This document shows, piece by piece, positions 42,011 to 52,213 of a DNA stretch of 64,000 nucleotides (positions within the stretch are counted from its first letter, which is position 1; each line of letters begins with the position of its first letter). Both the position numbers and the translations under genes were made by a program. The notes beneath the pieces were generated by a model. The model saw nothing but the letters and a program-made list of their open reading frames with translations, was not told where the DNA came from and did no database searches. The stretch lies in NCBI GenBank assembly GCA_032718475.1, contig JAUCBJ010007043.1, forward strand, positions 62,001-126,000. The letters run 5' to 3'. This DNA is from Nemertoderma westbladi (taxonomy: Eukaryota > Xenacoelomorpha > Nemertodermatida > Nemertodermatidae).

Positions 42011-45000
42011 ATGCGAATCGCGACCTATAACGCAAACTCCGTTCGGACTCTATCAAGTAGATACGTGATTTCTGAACTCGCGAAGGCTAACGATATAATT
42101 TTATTACAAGAAACTCTCCTTACCAAACAGGACTTGGGGATTCTCGATACGCTATCCATTAATCATTACGGGCAAGGCTCCTCTCCTGTTGACTTGGAAT
42201 CCGATATCCTTATCGGAAGGCCACACGGTGGCCTTGGAGTCCTATGGAATAAAAGCTTCGGTGATGATTGTATTGAAATTGTTGATAAATCTGACCCCCG
42301 TCTAATGATAATTAAAGTTACTCTGCCTGGTACCGGTGAGGAGTTTTATATAATTAATGCATACTTACCTTATGAGTGTGCCGATAACGCTGACGATTAT
42401 CTCGATTATTTAGCCAAGATAGTTACCATTGTGGAGACTCTAGATAACAATAATGTATGCATACTAGGGGATCTCAACGCTCACCCAAGTCGTCCATTTT
42501 TTCGTGAGCTCTCTAATACCTGTATGGAGTCAGGTCTCATGATACTGGACACACTCATGTTACCCTCGGAATCATTTACCTTCGTTGGAGCAGCCCAAGG
42601 ATCTACTTCATGCCTGGATCACTGCGTCTGCACCGGGTCGATGAAACATAGAATAACAGATATAGTAATAAACTACTCACTAGTATTCGACGACCATTTA
42701 CCAATGTGTGTTGAAATAAACTGTGAACGTATCATCCCCCTGGACAAACTGGAGCCGTCGACTCCGATTCCATTTACTCAACCACTCTGGAACTCAGCAT
42801 CAGCGTTTAAACTCGGCTGCTACTCAGCTTCTACCGACGCCGAACTGGCTAAAATTATTATACCACATGAAGCCCTATCCTGTAGGGACCCATCTTGCAA
42901 TAATCCAACTCATAAGGGTGAGTTAAACTCGTTATATAATGGAGTTGTGTCTGCTCTACATTCATCAGTAACGGGTAATATCCCAGTTAGTATCCCGAAA
43001 CCTGCCTGTAGTCCAACCCAAACATCTGTTCCTGGGTGGAATGACCAGGTGAGCCACCTCCATCGCATGGCTCGCTGTAGTTTCCTCGACTGGCGTGCGA
43101 ACGGTAGCCCCCGGAACGGCCCACTGTTCCACTTAATGTGCTCAACTAGGGCACAATTTAAACGTCAGCTGCGCCTTATTAAACGTACCTCTGAAACAAT
43201 TCGCTGCGATAAGTTAGCGGAAGGCCTATTGGATAAAAACTGTTATAAGTTCTGGCAAAATGTCAAGAAGGACAACACGATAAAGTCCCCTCCAGCGACT
43301 ACAATCGGTGGAGCATCTGGCACTCAGAACATTGCTAACATGTGGGAACTCCATTATCGCACTATATTTAATTCGGCAACAACTCCGGCGCCCGCGCCCC
43401 CTGCGGCTTCGGTGCCCACCTGGACGCCCCCTGCAGCTTCGTGTGCGGCTTCGGTGCCCACCTGGGCGCCCCCTGCGGCTTCGGTGCCCACCTGGGCGCC
43501 CCCTGCGGCTTCGGTACCCACCTGGGCGCCCCCCTCGACTTTGGTGCCCACCGGGACGCCCCCATCGTGTTCAGTGCCCCCGTCTGCGCCCACTTCGGCA
43601 TCGATACCAACCTCAACCTGGGCGAATCCGCTGGGTGCGGTTCCCACCTGGCTGCCCCCTTCGACATCGGAGCCCCCTTCGGTGTCTCCGACGGTTACCA
43701 CACCATCGCTGGTGCCCCCTACGGTGCCCCCAACGATACCTAATTCCGATCCGCATGTGCACCCTTCAGTACCTCCACCGATAGCTGAGGCAGTGTACTT
43801 AAAAGAGATTCTCTTTTCCGAGGATATGGTAGTTTCGCCAAACGAAATTGCTGAGCTCATTCGGAAGTTGGATAGAAATAAAGCGTCCGGTCCTGACAAC
43901 CTAACCGCGGAACATATTATTTATGCCAGTAAACGGATTATGGTGCTTTTTTCATTAATTTTTACCGGTTTTAATATTCATGGTTTTTTATCTCCTAGTA
44001 TGATATCGTCTTATATATCACCGGTTATTAAAGATAAAACCGGTGATACTACAGACAAGAGTAACTACCGTCCTATTGCGGTTTCAAATATAATATGTAA
44101 AATATACGAATTGTTCATTTTAAGGCGAATTGATTGCTTACTGGCTACAACAGATAACCAATTCGGTTTCAAAGACAAACTAGGGACTGAACTTTGTGTC
44201 TATACGCTAAAAGAGATTATTAATTATTACTTAATTAATGGTTCTAATTTGTATATATCCTTCTTAGATGCTTCCAAAGCATTCGACAATGTAGATCATT
44301 CTAAATTATTTTCTAGATTATTTGAACGTAAAGTACCGATTTTTATTATTAGGGTTATTATCTTCATGTATTCAAATCAAACCATGATCGTGCTATGGAA
44401 CGGTTTTAAATCCTTACCATTCACATGCTCCAATGGAGTCAGACAGGGTAGCCCGCTTAGCCCTAAATTTTTTAATTTGTTTATTAATCAACTAAGTATT
44501 GATCTTTGTAAATCTGAACTTGGATGTTCCTTAAACGATATGTGCATTAACCATTTAATATATGCTGATGATATCTGTATCATTGCCTCTACACCTATTG
44601 CTCTACAAGAGCTCATTGACATTTGTAGCAAGTTTGCATCTGCTAACGGTATGAAATTTAATGGTGCTAAATCAAAGTGCGTTTTTATGCGCAGTAAGAT
44701 GCGAAAACATTTTGATTTCGCGTCGATAATCTTGGACGGAAAACCACTTAAAGTCGTGGAGAGCTTTAAGTATTTAGGACATATTATATCAAGTGATTTT
44801 TCTGATGACCTCGATATTGGTGCACAGACGCGTCGTTTTTATGGACGGGCTAACATGTTAATACGTAAGTTTGCCAATTGCTCGAATCATATCAAGTTAC
44901 TTCTTTATACTACATATTGCTCAACTATTTATTGTAATGCTCTCTGGTCTAAAATATATTATACGAAATCTGTTTTTAATAAGTTGCATACCGCCATAAA

Positions 45001-45241
45001 CAAAACAGTCAGAAATTTATTTCGTTTACCTTTATTTAATGTTGAAACTGGTTTGCCTAACAGCGCCAGTGCTATGCTTGTTAATCTAGGTATTAAATCA
45101 CTTATTGAAATACATAGACATGCTCTATGTAGTTTGCATATACGTGTTGATAAATCTATAAACTCAATTATCTCTACTGTTCGCTTGGTGTGTCGCCCAG
45201 TCTCAGTATTATATAGTAACTTCATAACATTATGTAGATAG
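42011..45241 (+). CDS. LINEb ORF2 endonuclease-reverse transcriptase (1076 aa)
   Basis: Uninterrupted from ATG to TAG. The APE-type endonuclease spans residues 1-235: TYNANSVR, LLQETLL (catalytic Glu), NAYLPYE, LGDLNAHPS and DDHLPM with the terminal His. A low-complexity Pro/Ala/Thr/Trp insert spans about residues 455-590, built largely from a 30-bp tandem repeat. RT spans about 615-900: NKASGPDNL, YRPIAVSN, FLDASKAFDNVDH (Asp), NGVRQGSPLSP, LIYADDICI (YADD) and KYLGH. The C-terminal domain shows no clear zinc knuckle. The normal reaction is a target nick followed by RNA-templated cDNA synthesis. All catalytic residues I can check are present, so the protein may be active, but the element lacks a complete ORF1 and 5' end. 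Confidence 0.9.
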   Translation: MRIATYNANSVRTLSSRYVISELAKANDIILLQETLLTKQDLGILDTLSINHYGQGSSPVDLESDILIGRPHGGLGVLWNKSFGDDCIEIVDKSDPRLMIIKVTLPGTGEEFYIINAYLPYECADNADDYLDYLAKIVTIVETLDNNNVCILGDLNAHPSRPFFRELSNTCMESGLMILDTLMLPSESFTFVGAAQGSTSCLDHCVCTGSMKHRITDIVINYSLVFDDHLPMCVEINCERIIPLDKLEPSTPIPFTQPLWNSASAFKLGCYSASTDAELAKIIIPHEALSCRDPSCNNPTHKGELNSLYNGVVSALHSSVTGNIPVSIPKPACSPTQTSVPGWNDQVSHLHRMARCSFLDWRANGSPRNGPLFHLMCSTRAQFKRQLRLIKRTSETIRCDKLAEGLLDKNCYKFWQNVKKDNTIKSPPATTIGGASGTQNIANMWELHYRTIFNSATTPAPAPPAASVPTWTPPAASCAASVPTWAPPAASVPTWAPPAASVPTWAPPSTLVPTGTPPSCSVPPSAPTSASIPTSTWANPLGAVPTWLPPSTSEPPSVSPTVTTPSLVPPTVPPTIPNSDPHVHPSVPPPIAEAVYLKEILFSEDMVVSPNEIAELIRKLDRNKASGPDNLTAEHIIYASKRIMVLFSLIFTGFNIHGFLSPSMISSYISPVIKDKTGDTTDKSNYRPIAVSNIICKIYELFILRRIDCLLATTDNQFGFKDKLGTELCVYTLKEIINYYLINGSNLYISFLDASKAFDNVDHSKLFSRLFERKVPIFIIRVIIFMYSNQTMIVLWNGFKSLPFTCSNGVRQGSPLSPKFFNLFINQLSIDLCKSELGCSLNDMCINHLIYADDICIIASTPIALQELIDICSKFASANGMKFNGAKSKCVFMRSKMRKHFDFASIILDGKPLKVVESFKYLGHIISSDFSDDLDIGAQTRRFYGRANMLIRKFANCSNHIKLLLYTTYCSTIYCNALWSKIYYTKSVFNKLHTAINKTVRNLFRLPLFNVETGLPNSASAMLVNLGIKSLIEIHRHALCSLHIRVDKSINSIISTVRLVCRPVSVLYSNFITLCR
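43395..43570 (+). repeat. 30-bp minisatellite inside LINEb ORF2
   Basis: About five units of GCTTCGGTGCCCACCTGGGC plus GCCCCCTGCG, with units drifting toward the 3' side. It is read in frame as PPAASVPTWA repeats. Because the unit is 30 bp, copy-number changes keep the frame. Confidence 0.9.
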
Positions 45242-45391
45242 TCCAATTACTAATTTAACTTATTTTATTTTACGTCCTAATTAAATTTTACTATACTATA
45301 ATACTCTGTGCTAAATATTAATATATATCTTATCTTTTACTGTACCATATGGCTGCAATATGCTGAAATAAATAAAGAAGAATAATAATAA

Positions 45392-45560
45392 CTAGGGATG
45401 CGATCAATATGTGAAGCCAGGTGGTTTATATAATAATTTAGTCAACGCAGTACTCGTCTTCATTATATGCCTCGTTGCGCTCGTCGCTTGTCCTGTTTTG
45501 TCATAAAATATTTTTCCTAAACGCAGACTGACGATCTTTATACAGTTATAACTATGCGAT
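45392..45560 (+). repeat. Satellite unit right of LINEb
   Basis: GGGATGCGATCAATATGTG...AGCCAGGTGG...TCAACGCAGTACTCGTCTTC...CTAAACGCAGACTGACGATC. Continues the array interrupted by LINEb. Confidence 0.75.
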
Positions 45561-46246
45561 GACAATAATGACAGATAGCAATACAACACTTATAGTAGAG
45601 TCAATAGGAATTGGAATACAGGAAGGATGTTGGGATGTTGGATTTAAAGAATGCTGTCTGGGCTGGAATAGCAATACTGGTTGCCTATTACAATTCCTCT
45701 CTGGTTAGTCTACAGCCACAACTCCCAGTGAGCTAGCTCCACACCAGCAGAGACTTGACCAATAAAATCATTCCCAGTAACTGGCTGCCTTACACACACA
45801 TCCTTCCATCGTACCAGCATGTTGGCCAATAAATGAGCAGTATTTAATGAGAATCAATTTTTTATGCCGTTTTAATTACTTTAGATCAATTAAAGACACA
45901 ATTATTAAAGCAAATCACTTGAACTAATTAAAAACTATAATAGAATGGCGTATGTGGATTACATCTGTATAATTTTTAAGTATAATTATTTAAATATATA
46001 TAAATATATATTATTTAAATCTTATACTGTAAAACAATTAATTTCCTGTAAAAGGCAGGTTGAAAATGGTGTTTTCACCGTAATCAACTTAATTAACTGC
46101 TATTATCTTAGCTTCTCGAAGGCCACACGGAAATTCTACTTGGAAAATTTCTAAACTTTTGCCAAACAACATGTGTACCAAGTTTGGATAGATTTCATCA
46201 AAGATTGGCCGAGTTATTAACGTTTAAAATTGAACACGACAGAACG
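45561..46246. other. AT-rich interval, no gene recognised
   Basis: Contains short open frames only (45945-46154) with strongly biased composition. The end (from about 46150) leads into repeat R1 copy b. Confidence 0.5.
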
Positions 46247-46531
46247 ACACGTTCGTGGGGCCTTCGCGCAGCAGAATACAAATTAAAATTGAGCGACTGT
46301 ATCACAAAATCAGTATTTGAGAAATTTAACCACACCGCCAATCAATCAAAGAAAGGGGGACAGTACGTGTTCAGCCCTTTTAATCTGCCCCCCCCCCCCC
46401 CCCCCCTTCCCACCAACCGATACATAACCGCGACATCTACCACCCACGGGCTGACGGGGCGGAAGGGTAGCACAAACTTATTTCCAATCGCACATTCAAT
46501 ATGCGAAGCCATGTGGTTTATAGGAATATAA
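46184..46531 (+). repeat. Dispersed repeat R1, copy b, with an open frame
   Basis: Shared with 40873-41133 from 46247 on. In this copy a 115-codon frame is open from ATG 46184 and contains TFKIEHDRTTRSWGLRAAEY and a proline run encoded by 19 Cs (46388-46406). It may be a fragment of a transposon gene. No family was recognised, and copy a is not open, so it is listed as a repeat rather than a gene. Confidence 0.55.
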
Positions 46532-46857
46532 TAAACGCAGTACTCGTCTTCATTATAAGCCTCGTTGAGTTCGTCCTGTTTTGTATTTAAATATATTTCT
46601 TAAACGCAGGCTGACGATATTTATAATAATAATAACAAGGGATGCGTTCAATATGTGAAGCCATGTGGTTTATATAATAATAATAGTCAACGCAATACTC
46701 GTCTTCATTATAAGTCTCGTTGTGCTCGTCCTGTTTTGTATTTAAATATCTTTCCTAAACGAAGACTGACGATCTTTCTAATGCGTTCAATAGGCGAAGC
46801 AAGGTATGGTTTTGGTTCATAGGAATATAGTCTACGCAGCACTCATTCCTCATGAGC
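46495..46857 (+). repeat. Satellite array, three consecutive units
   Basis: Units start at about 46495, 46648 and 46787, each with TCAATATGYGAAGCCA, ACGCAGTACTCGTCTTCATT and CGTCCTGTTTTGTATTTAAA. They are 140-153 bp long and the third is partial. The same unit hosts LINEa copy 2 and LINEb, so it is the local background into which the LINEs inserted. Confidence 0.8.
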
Positions 46858-46899
46858 CCGAGTTATAGTGTGGCAATGTTGGCAATAGTATGGCAATGC

Positions 46900-48313
46900 T
46901 AAATAAGTTGGTGCCAGTTCCCAAGAAGGGCAACCTAACACTCTATGGTTCTTTTCGGGGAATCTCATTGATCTCGATTGCTGCAAAGCTATACAATAGG
47001 ATTCTATTAAATCGCATCAGGGATCCCATTGAGAGACTGCTCCGTGGAAATCAGAATGGGTTCCGTAAAGGTCGTGGGACCATGGAGCCCATTTTGGCAC
47101 TTAGAAGGATAATTGAAGAGCTATCAAAAAAAGAAAGACAGGCATCAGGCTGTTATCTTTGTTGACTTCTTCAAGGCCTTTGATTCAGTCTCTCGCTCAC
47201 GCATGTTCAGCATACTTTTATTACATGGAATTCCTGATTAAATTTTTGCAGCAATCAGATCACTATATACGATGGTTCGACAACATGTGTCTACTGTTGA
47301 TGGTGACACAGAACCATTTGAAGTGTTATGAGGCGTCCTCCAAGGAGACACACTTGCACCATTCTTGTTCATTATTGTGGTTGACTATGTTCTACGCATG
47401 TCCTTAGATCATTATAATGATGATGGGGTGATGATAACTCCACCTACTGGCTCCAGAAGTCGAGGAAATCCTGCCAAGTACCTAACTGATCTAGACTTTG
47501 CTGATGACTTAGGAGTACTCTCAGAATCATTAGAGGGAGCCCGATGGCTCCTCAGCTCATTAGAACATGCTGCTTCTAGTGTTGGTCTTTTTATTAACTC
47601 CAGAAAGACCAAAATTTTGACAGTTAACTTTGAAAGGCCTCAGCAAGTCTCTGATCGGATGAGCATAATCTCAAAGGATGGTATGCTTGAGCATGTGGAC
47701 GACTTCTGTTACCTGGGATCATGGATTCGGAAGTCAGGTGAGGACCTTCGAATACGTAAGGGAAAGGCATGGGCAGCCTTGAATAGGCTTTCCAGGATTT
47801 GGAAGTCACCGAGAATTAATCGGAAACTTAAGGTCCGATTATTTAGAGCAGCAGTAGTTCCAGTACTCCTCTACGGGAGTCCATGCTGGGCTCTAACTGC
47901 TGAGGACACCAAATCTCTGGATGGCACATTCTCAAGAATGCTACGCCGGGTTCATTGTGTCAAGTAAAATGCACACATCTCCAACCAGACACTATATAAC
48001 ATTGGAGGTGTCTCATTGGTTCCCCCAAGCTTGACACTAGAACAAAATCGCCTCCACTTTGCAGGACATTGCTTTCGCCGTGAGGACCAGCCAGTGCATA
48101 ATCTTGTACTTTGGCAGCCTCATGGAGTGAATAAGCATGGTGGACAGCCCATGACTTTCTTGAGACGCATCTTAAAGGACACTGGCCTTAAAGATGCGGA
48201 TGATCTAGCAAATGTCATGGGTGATAGGGAGTTGTGGCGGTGCAATTTTGTTGACAAGCCGGCACAGCATTCTTAAAAATGCAGCTGCAATGCAGCATGC
48301 CGATCCTAGTAGA
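46900..48313 (+). pseudogene. LINEa copy 3, 5' truncated and degraded
   Basis: Begins within RT (AAATAAGTTGGTGCCAGTTCC) and ends at the common 3' terminus with TAGTAGAAG. TGGCAATG occurs just before (46880-46897) and just after (48319-48326) and may be the target duplication. The frame is broken by an extra A near 47130, indels at 47240-47290, a TGA in place of TGG near 47330 (the GVLQGD block), and TAA at about 47965. The catalytic LDFADDLG is intact. It is the most decayed of the three copies. Confidence 0.85.
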
Positions 48314-48543
48314 AGTAGTGGCAATGTAGATGCAGTAGTTGCACCCGACCAGCCGGAAACTCGGAGCAATAGGCCTACTGCTTGTACAATGCGTGTCAAT
48401 TTCAACACCGCCGGGCACTGGGTGATGGCAGAGTGAGATTAAAAAACAGGATTATTTCATCCTTGGTTTCGGTTAGTACAGTTTGCCCGTAGCGGCAGCG
48501 ATACCGAAAGTCGAGGTCAACACACAGAGGCGACCTTGAGGTC
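48314..48543. other. Short intergenic stretch
   Basis: Moderately GC-rich sequence without a recognisable gene. The flank of LINEa copy 3 grades into the foldback repeat. Confidence 0.45.
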
Positions 48544-48724
48544 GGCCGAAATATTTTGTTACATTTTTTCAGCTCTTTCATTTGATGTCATTTTCGGCCG
48601 AAATCTCGACCGAAATTTCGGCCGAAAATGACATCAAATGAAAGAGCTGAAAAAATGTAATAAAATATTTCGGCCGAAAATGACATTAAATGAAAGAGCT
48701 GAAAAAAATGTAACAAAATATTCT
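48544..48724. repeat. Foldback repeat with 60-bp arms plus a third copy
   Basis: Arms 48544-48603 and 48615-48674 are reverse complements with a single mismatch over 60 bases and an 11-base loop. A third, directly repeated copy of the right arm lies at 48665-48724. The arms carry TTTCGGCCGAAA at both ends. A related TTTCGGACGAAAAT lies just before BELb-3 (48778-48790). Confidence 0.85.
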
Positions 48725-48793
48725 AAATGTTAAACTAAATATCATAATAAACTATAAAACAAAATATTATTTTAAATTTCGGACGAAAATATG

Positions 48794-50031
48794 TGTAAAA
48801 GCCTTTGCTGAATTGCCCCGTTATTTTTATTATCTTTTACATTAAAATACTCTGTAGTTGATTTAATAAGTGTAAGAGACCGTATTATTGCTGTATCGGT
48901 GTTTTTAGAGGATCTAAGACCTATTTCCTCCGTATGTGTACTGTGAAAGGCATATTTTATGATTCTATGGCAATTCGTGACGCAAAGGGGTGATAGCTAC
49001 TCTTGAACAGTAGTTACTATGACTACGGTTAACAGCTGACATTCATACGTGTTGATTTCCTTTGTTCTACGGCGTCTCTCAGTTCAGTCAGCCAATTAGA
49101 GCGTTTTTGTGGCTCCTTGTACAGAAAATTTCCGAGAAATGACGCAATGCCTATGTGCAGTGTTTACATTCAGTCCTGAGCAAAAGAAAGAACGGCTTGG
49201 AAGTATTTTGTGCTTTACTGTTTTTAGTCTTACACTAGTAGGTTTAATTACAAGGACATATATCCTTTAACTACCTGACTCATGGAATCACTGCTGACTG
49301 ATCATACATGCTGACTGCTGAAACATTGCAAACTCATAACAATCAGTGTTTTCATTGTTGTTTTATACTGCTATTTACCGTCAGTTCTTCATAATATGGT
49401 TGATGAATAATTATATTTGGAATAACGATAAATAACCCCGAAACCCAATATTCTTGATATACCGAAGGTAAGAGAGAAGGGTTACAGATAAACGATTGTG
49501 ACTTATGTTAAAGTGGTTTGAAGTGAATCTAATGTTATTTGATAGACCCTACATGAGTCAGTCTGTGTTCCTTTTATATGTAACTAAAATCAGTGAAGAT
49601 TGGCAGATTAGTGTGCAGTATTGTGCAGCATTGTGTATGAGTGAGTCTGTTAAAGAAGCAATTCCTAAAGAATGCGCCATATATGTGAATTATAATTAAG
49701 CCATATCGTTGTGAGTAGTTTAAGTCATAACTCTGTTTATATAGATAAAGCGCCACGTCCTAAAGGAACTGTTAATATTACCGAAGGTGAATAACATTGT
49801 CAGAGATTATATAGTACTGTCAGTCGAATAATACATTAGGCTTACATAGCAATAAAATTAAACCGTCGAACCCAATCTCCCGGGAATATCCAGCGGGTGA
49901 ATGATCGCGCACAGATTGGTTTCGACTAGTGTAGTGAATCAAATACTTGTCATAGACTAAAAACCGATTTAATATCTAGAAGACATCTTAATTTGGTGGG
50001 TTAAACTGCCAAAGGTCTGAAAGCGCGAACA
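48794..50031 (+). repeat. BELb-3 5' LTR
   Basis: 1238 bp from TGTAAAAGCC to GCGCGAACA. Start and end correspond to the BELb-2 LTR (TGTAAAAGC...GCGCGTCCA). The middle is substantially diverged from BELb-2, so these are different subfamilies. No TGG primer-binding site is evident immediately downstream. Confidence 0.88.
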
Positions 50032-52213
50032 TTAAAGGATATAGCTTCTTTATTGCAGTAAGCAATAAAGTTGAAAGTACCGGTCAACCGGTAAACCTGA
50101 ACGGTACACCTGTAGGTCAGTAGGCCCAACCGCTAGAACCGGTACTGCCGTATAAGTACACTAGTATTATTCGATTTGATTGTTGTATACCGGTAGGCTG
50201 TTTAAGAGATTAGGGACTGTACACCCCTTGTTTCTTTTAGAGCTTACTTATTTCTGTCAGTTTTATTTGTTTGTAGGCCAGTATTGAACAGAAGGCGTGT
50301 AAGCCTGATCAGATTGTACAGACGATTTGTAGGCTGAGCTGTTGTCTGATTGCTGTTAAGTCTGAACGGATTGCAGTGTGTGTAGATCACCTGTCCGATT
50401 AAGTACGATTAGGAAGTAGGGGCAGCGAACGCAGTGAGGTAAACCCCCAACTAAAGAATAAGTCGCACTACTGGGTTAGAGCGCATACTCCCTAATCATT
50501 TCGGAGTCTGCATGTCCTGTAGTTTATTTAGGCTTGAGAGTAGTCTGCCATCGTTTGGTCTGTACTTTGTTTGTGTAAGTCTGTACGGGTAGCGTATAAT
50601 TTTATTTAAATAATTTGTAGGCTGGATAGTTGTCTGGCTGTTATTAAGTCTGAACGGATTGCCGCGTGTGTAGATCATCTGTCCGATTAAGTACGATTAG
50701 GCAGTAGGGGCAGCGAACGCTGTAAGGTAAACCCCCAACTAAAGAATAAGTCGCACTACTGGGTTAGAGCGCATACTCCCTAATCATTTCGGAGTCTGCA
50801 TATACCGTAGTTTGTTTGGGCTTGATAGTAGTCTGTCAGTGTTCTGTCTGTATTTTGTTTGAGTAGTTTGTACGCATAGCGTAAAATTTATTATTCAGAG
50901 TTTATGCGATTATTCGCAACATTCAAGTCCCCAAGTTTGTTCCTACAGTAATTGTGTTTGTTATACATACCGCTATAGTTAAATTAACCTCGGTACTACA
51001 CGGGCTGCTTGGCGTAGGTAAAGACTGGTGATTTTGTGCATCGGTCACTCCAGCAGATGCCGTGGTTCTTTTAGCTGTTCAAGTATATTTAACTACTGAT
51101 TATCTGTTGTACAAGTACTCGTACCTAATTTAGGGTTTAGTGTACAGTACTTTCCGAAGTAATTATTGTAGACATTATATCTGTGTTGTAAAGTGGTTGA
51201 TAGGCACATTCGATTAGCTCTATTAACTTCTAGGTAGGAACACTCCGTGATACATAACGTAGAACCTATAGCGATACGGCTATAGGTCGTCAGGCGGTGG
51301 TATTTTCCTATCTAGACAACACAGTGTATTTACTACTACTTATTATTTCAAATACCGTAGTACCCTGTCCGTTGTAATAACCGGTATTCTAACCCTTTGT
51401 TAGGCTGGTTTGTAGACTTCTTGTAAAATTACCCTAAAAATTCGTATTTTGTGTTTTTTGTAAATTTTTGCATTTATTTAGAGATTGTAATCTCACCCGA
51501 ATTGTACGTAATTTGTAGTATTAAGTAACTTAGGTAAATTAGTATTATTTGTTTTAGTGTCCTGTACGTAACACTTCACTGAAAGCGTACCGCTTTGTGT
51601 AGTGATTACCCCAGAAATAATAACATTTGTTTCAAAAATTGACAAAACCCATTAAAACGGGTATATATATATTATAAATCAAATCTAACGATTTATAAAT
51701 AGTAGGCCTACCATATAACAATTAGGTCTCAATATCAGTTGGATTACTGCTCAAATAACGGTAATAAAGTAAGTAAAGTAACAAAGTAACCCTAAAGTAA
51801 CAGAAATTCAATTATTTGAAATAATTGATATACCGGTATTTACGATAGGCCTATTATCTTTATTTCTATAAATCTAGGCTGAAATTATACCGGTACTTGT
51901 AATTAATTCTATTTCAGAATTATATATCCTACAAACTGTAAGCTGTATACCGGTATTCCGATAGGCCTATTATATATTTATATATATTTGTGCTAAAATT
52001 ATACCGGTATTCTGTGATAAACCTAGTCTGTAATAATACTTATATAGTTATATATACTATAAGTATACCGGTATTCTAATATATTATATATATATCACGC
52101 TACACTGAGTAGCAGTAACGGTAATTAATTACTAGGCTAGCAGTTCATACTGAGTTACTAGACTTGCTTAGACTGTAATATAGCAGTAGGCATTCAACTG
52201 TACATACCTAGTT
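50032..52213 (+). other. BELb-3 5' untranslated region
   Basis: About 2.2 kb, non-coding. Holds two copies of a block of about 288 bp (50329-50616 and 50617 to about 50890) with ATTAAGTACGATTAGG, AGGGGCAGCGAACGC and AATCATTTCGGAGTCTGCAT. It then has five ATACCGGTA(T/C) palindromes (51826-52073). Both features have counterparts in BELb-2. Such a long structured leader suggests packaging or translational control. Confidence 0.75.
50329..50890 (+). repeat. Duplicated ~288-bp block in BELb-3 UTR
   Basis: Two tandem copies with high identity and shared hairpin ACTCC-CTAATCATTTC-GGAGT. BELb-2 also has two copies (about 28430-28990, minus), so the duplication predates the split of the two copies. 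Confidence 0.8.

Larger units (their letters stand above)
41268..45391 (+). mobile_element. LINEb: non-LTR retrotransposon with intact ORF2
   Basis: A second LINE family with ORF1, ORF2 and a 3' UTR ending in AAATAAATAAAGAAGAATAATAATAA (about 45367-45391), which contains polyadenylation-type signals. It is inserted in a satellite junction rich in ATAATAATAA, which obscures the target duplication. The 5' end appears truncated within ORF1. Domain order (APE endonuclease then RT with YADD) and block sequences fit the CR1/L2-like assemblage, clade not resolved. Confidence 0.85.

Noticed and set aside
41486-45241. Host endonuclease or cell-surface proline-rich gene
   Set aside because: The order ORF1, EN, Pro-rich linker, RT with YADD, and AATAAA-rich tail identifies a LINE.
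50440-50520. tRNA-like fold in the BELb-3 leader repeat
   Set aside because: A hairpin ACTCC/GGAGT is present, but there is no GTTCGAATCC-type T arm or acceptor stem.
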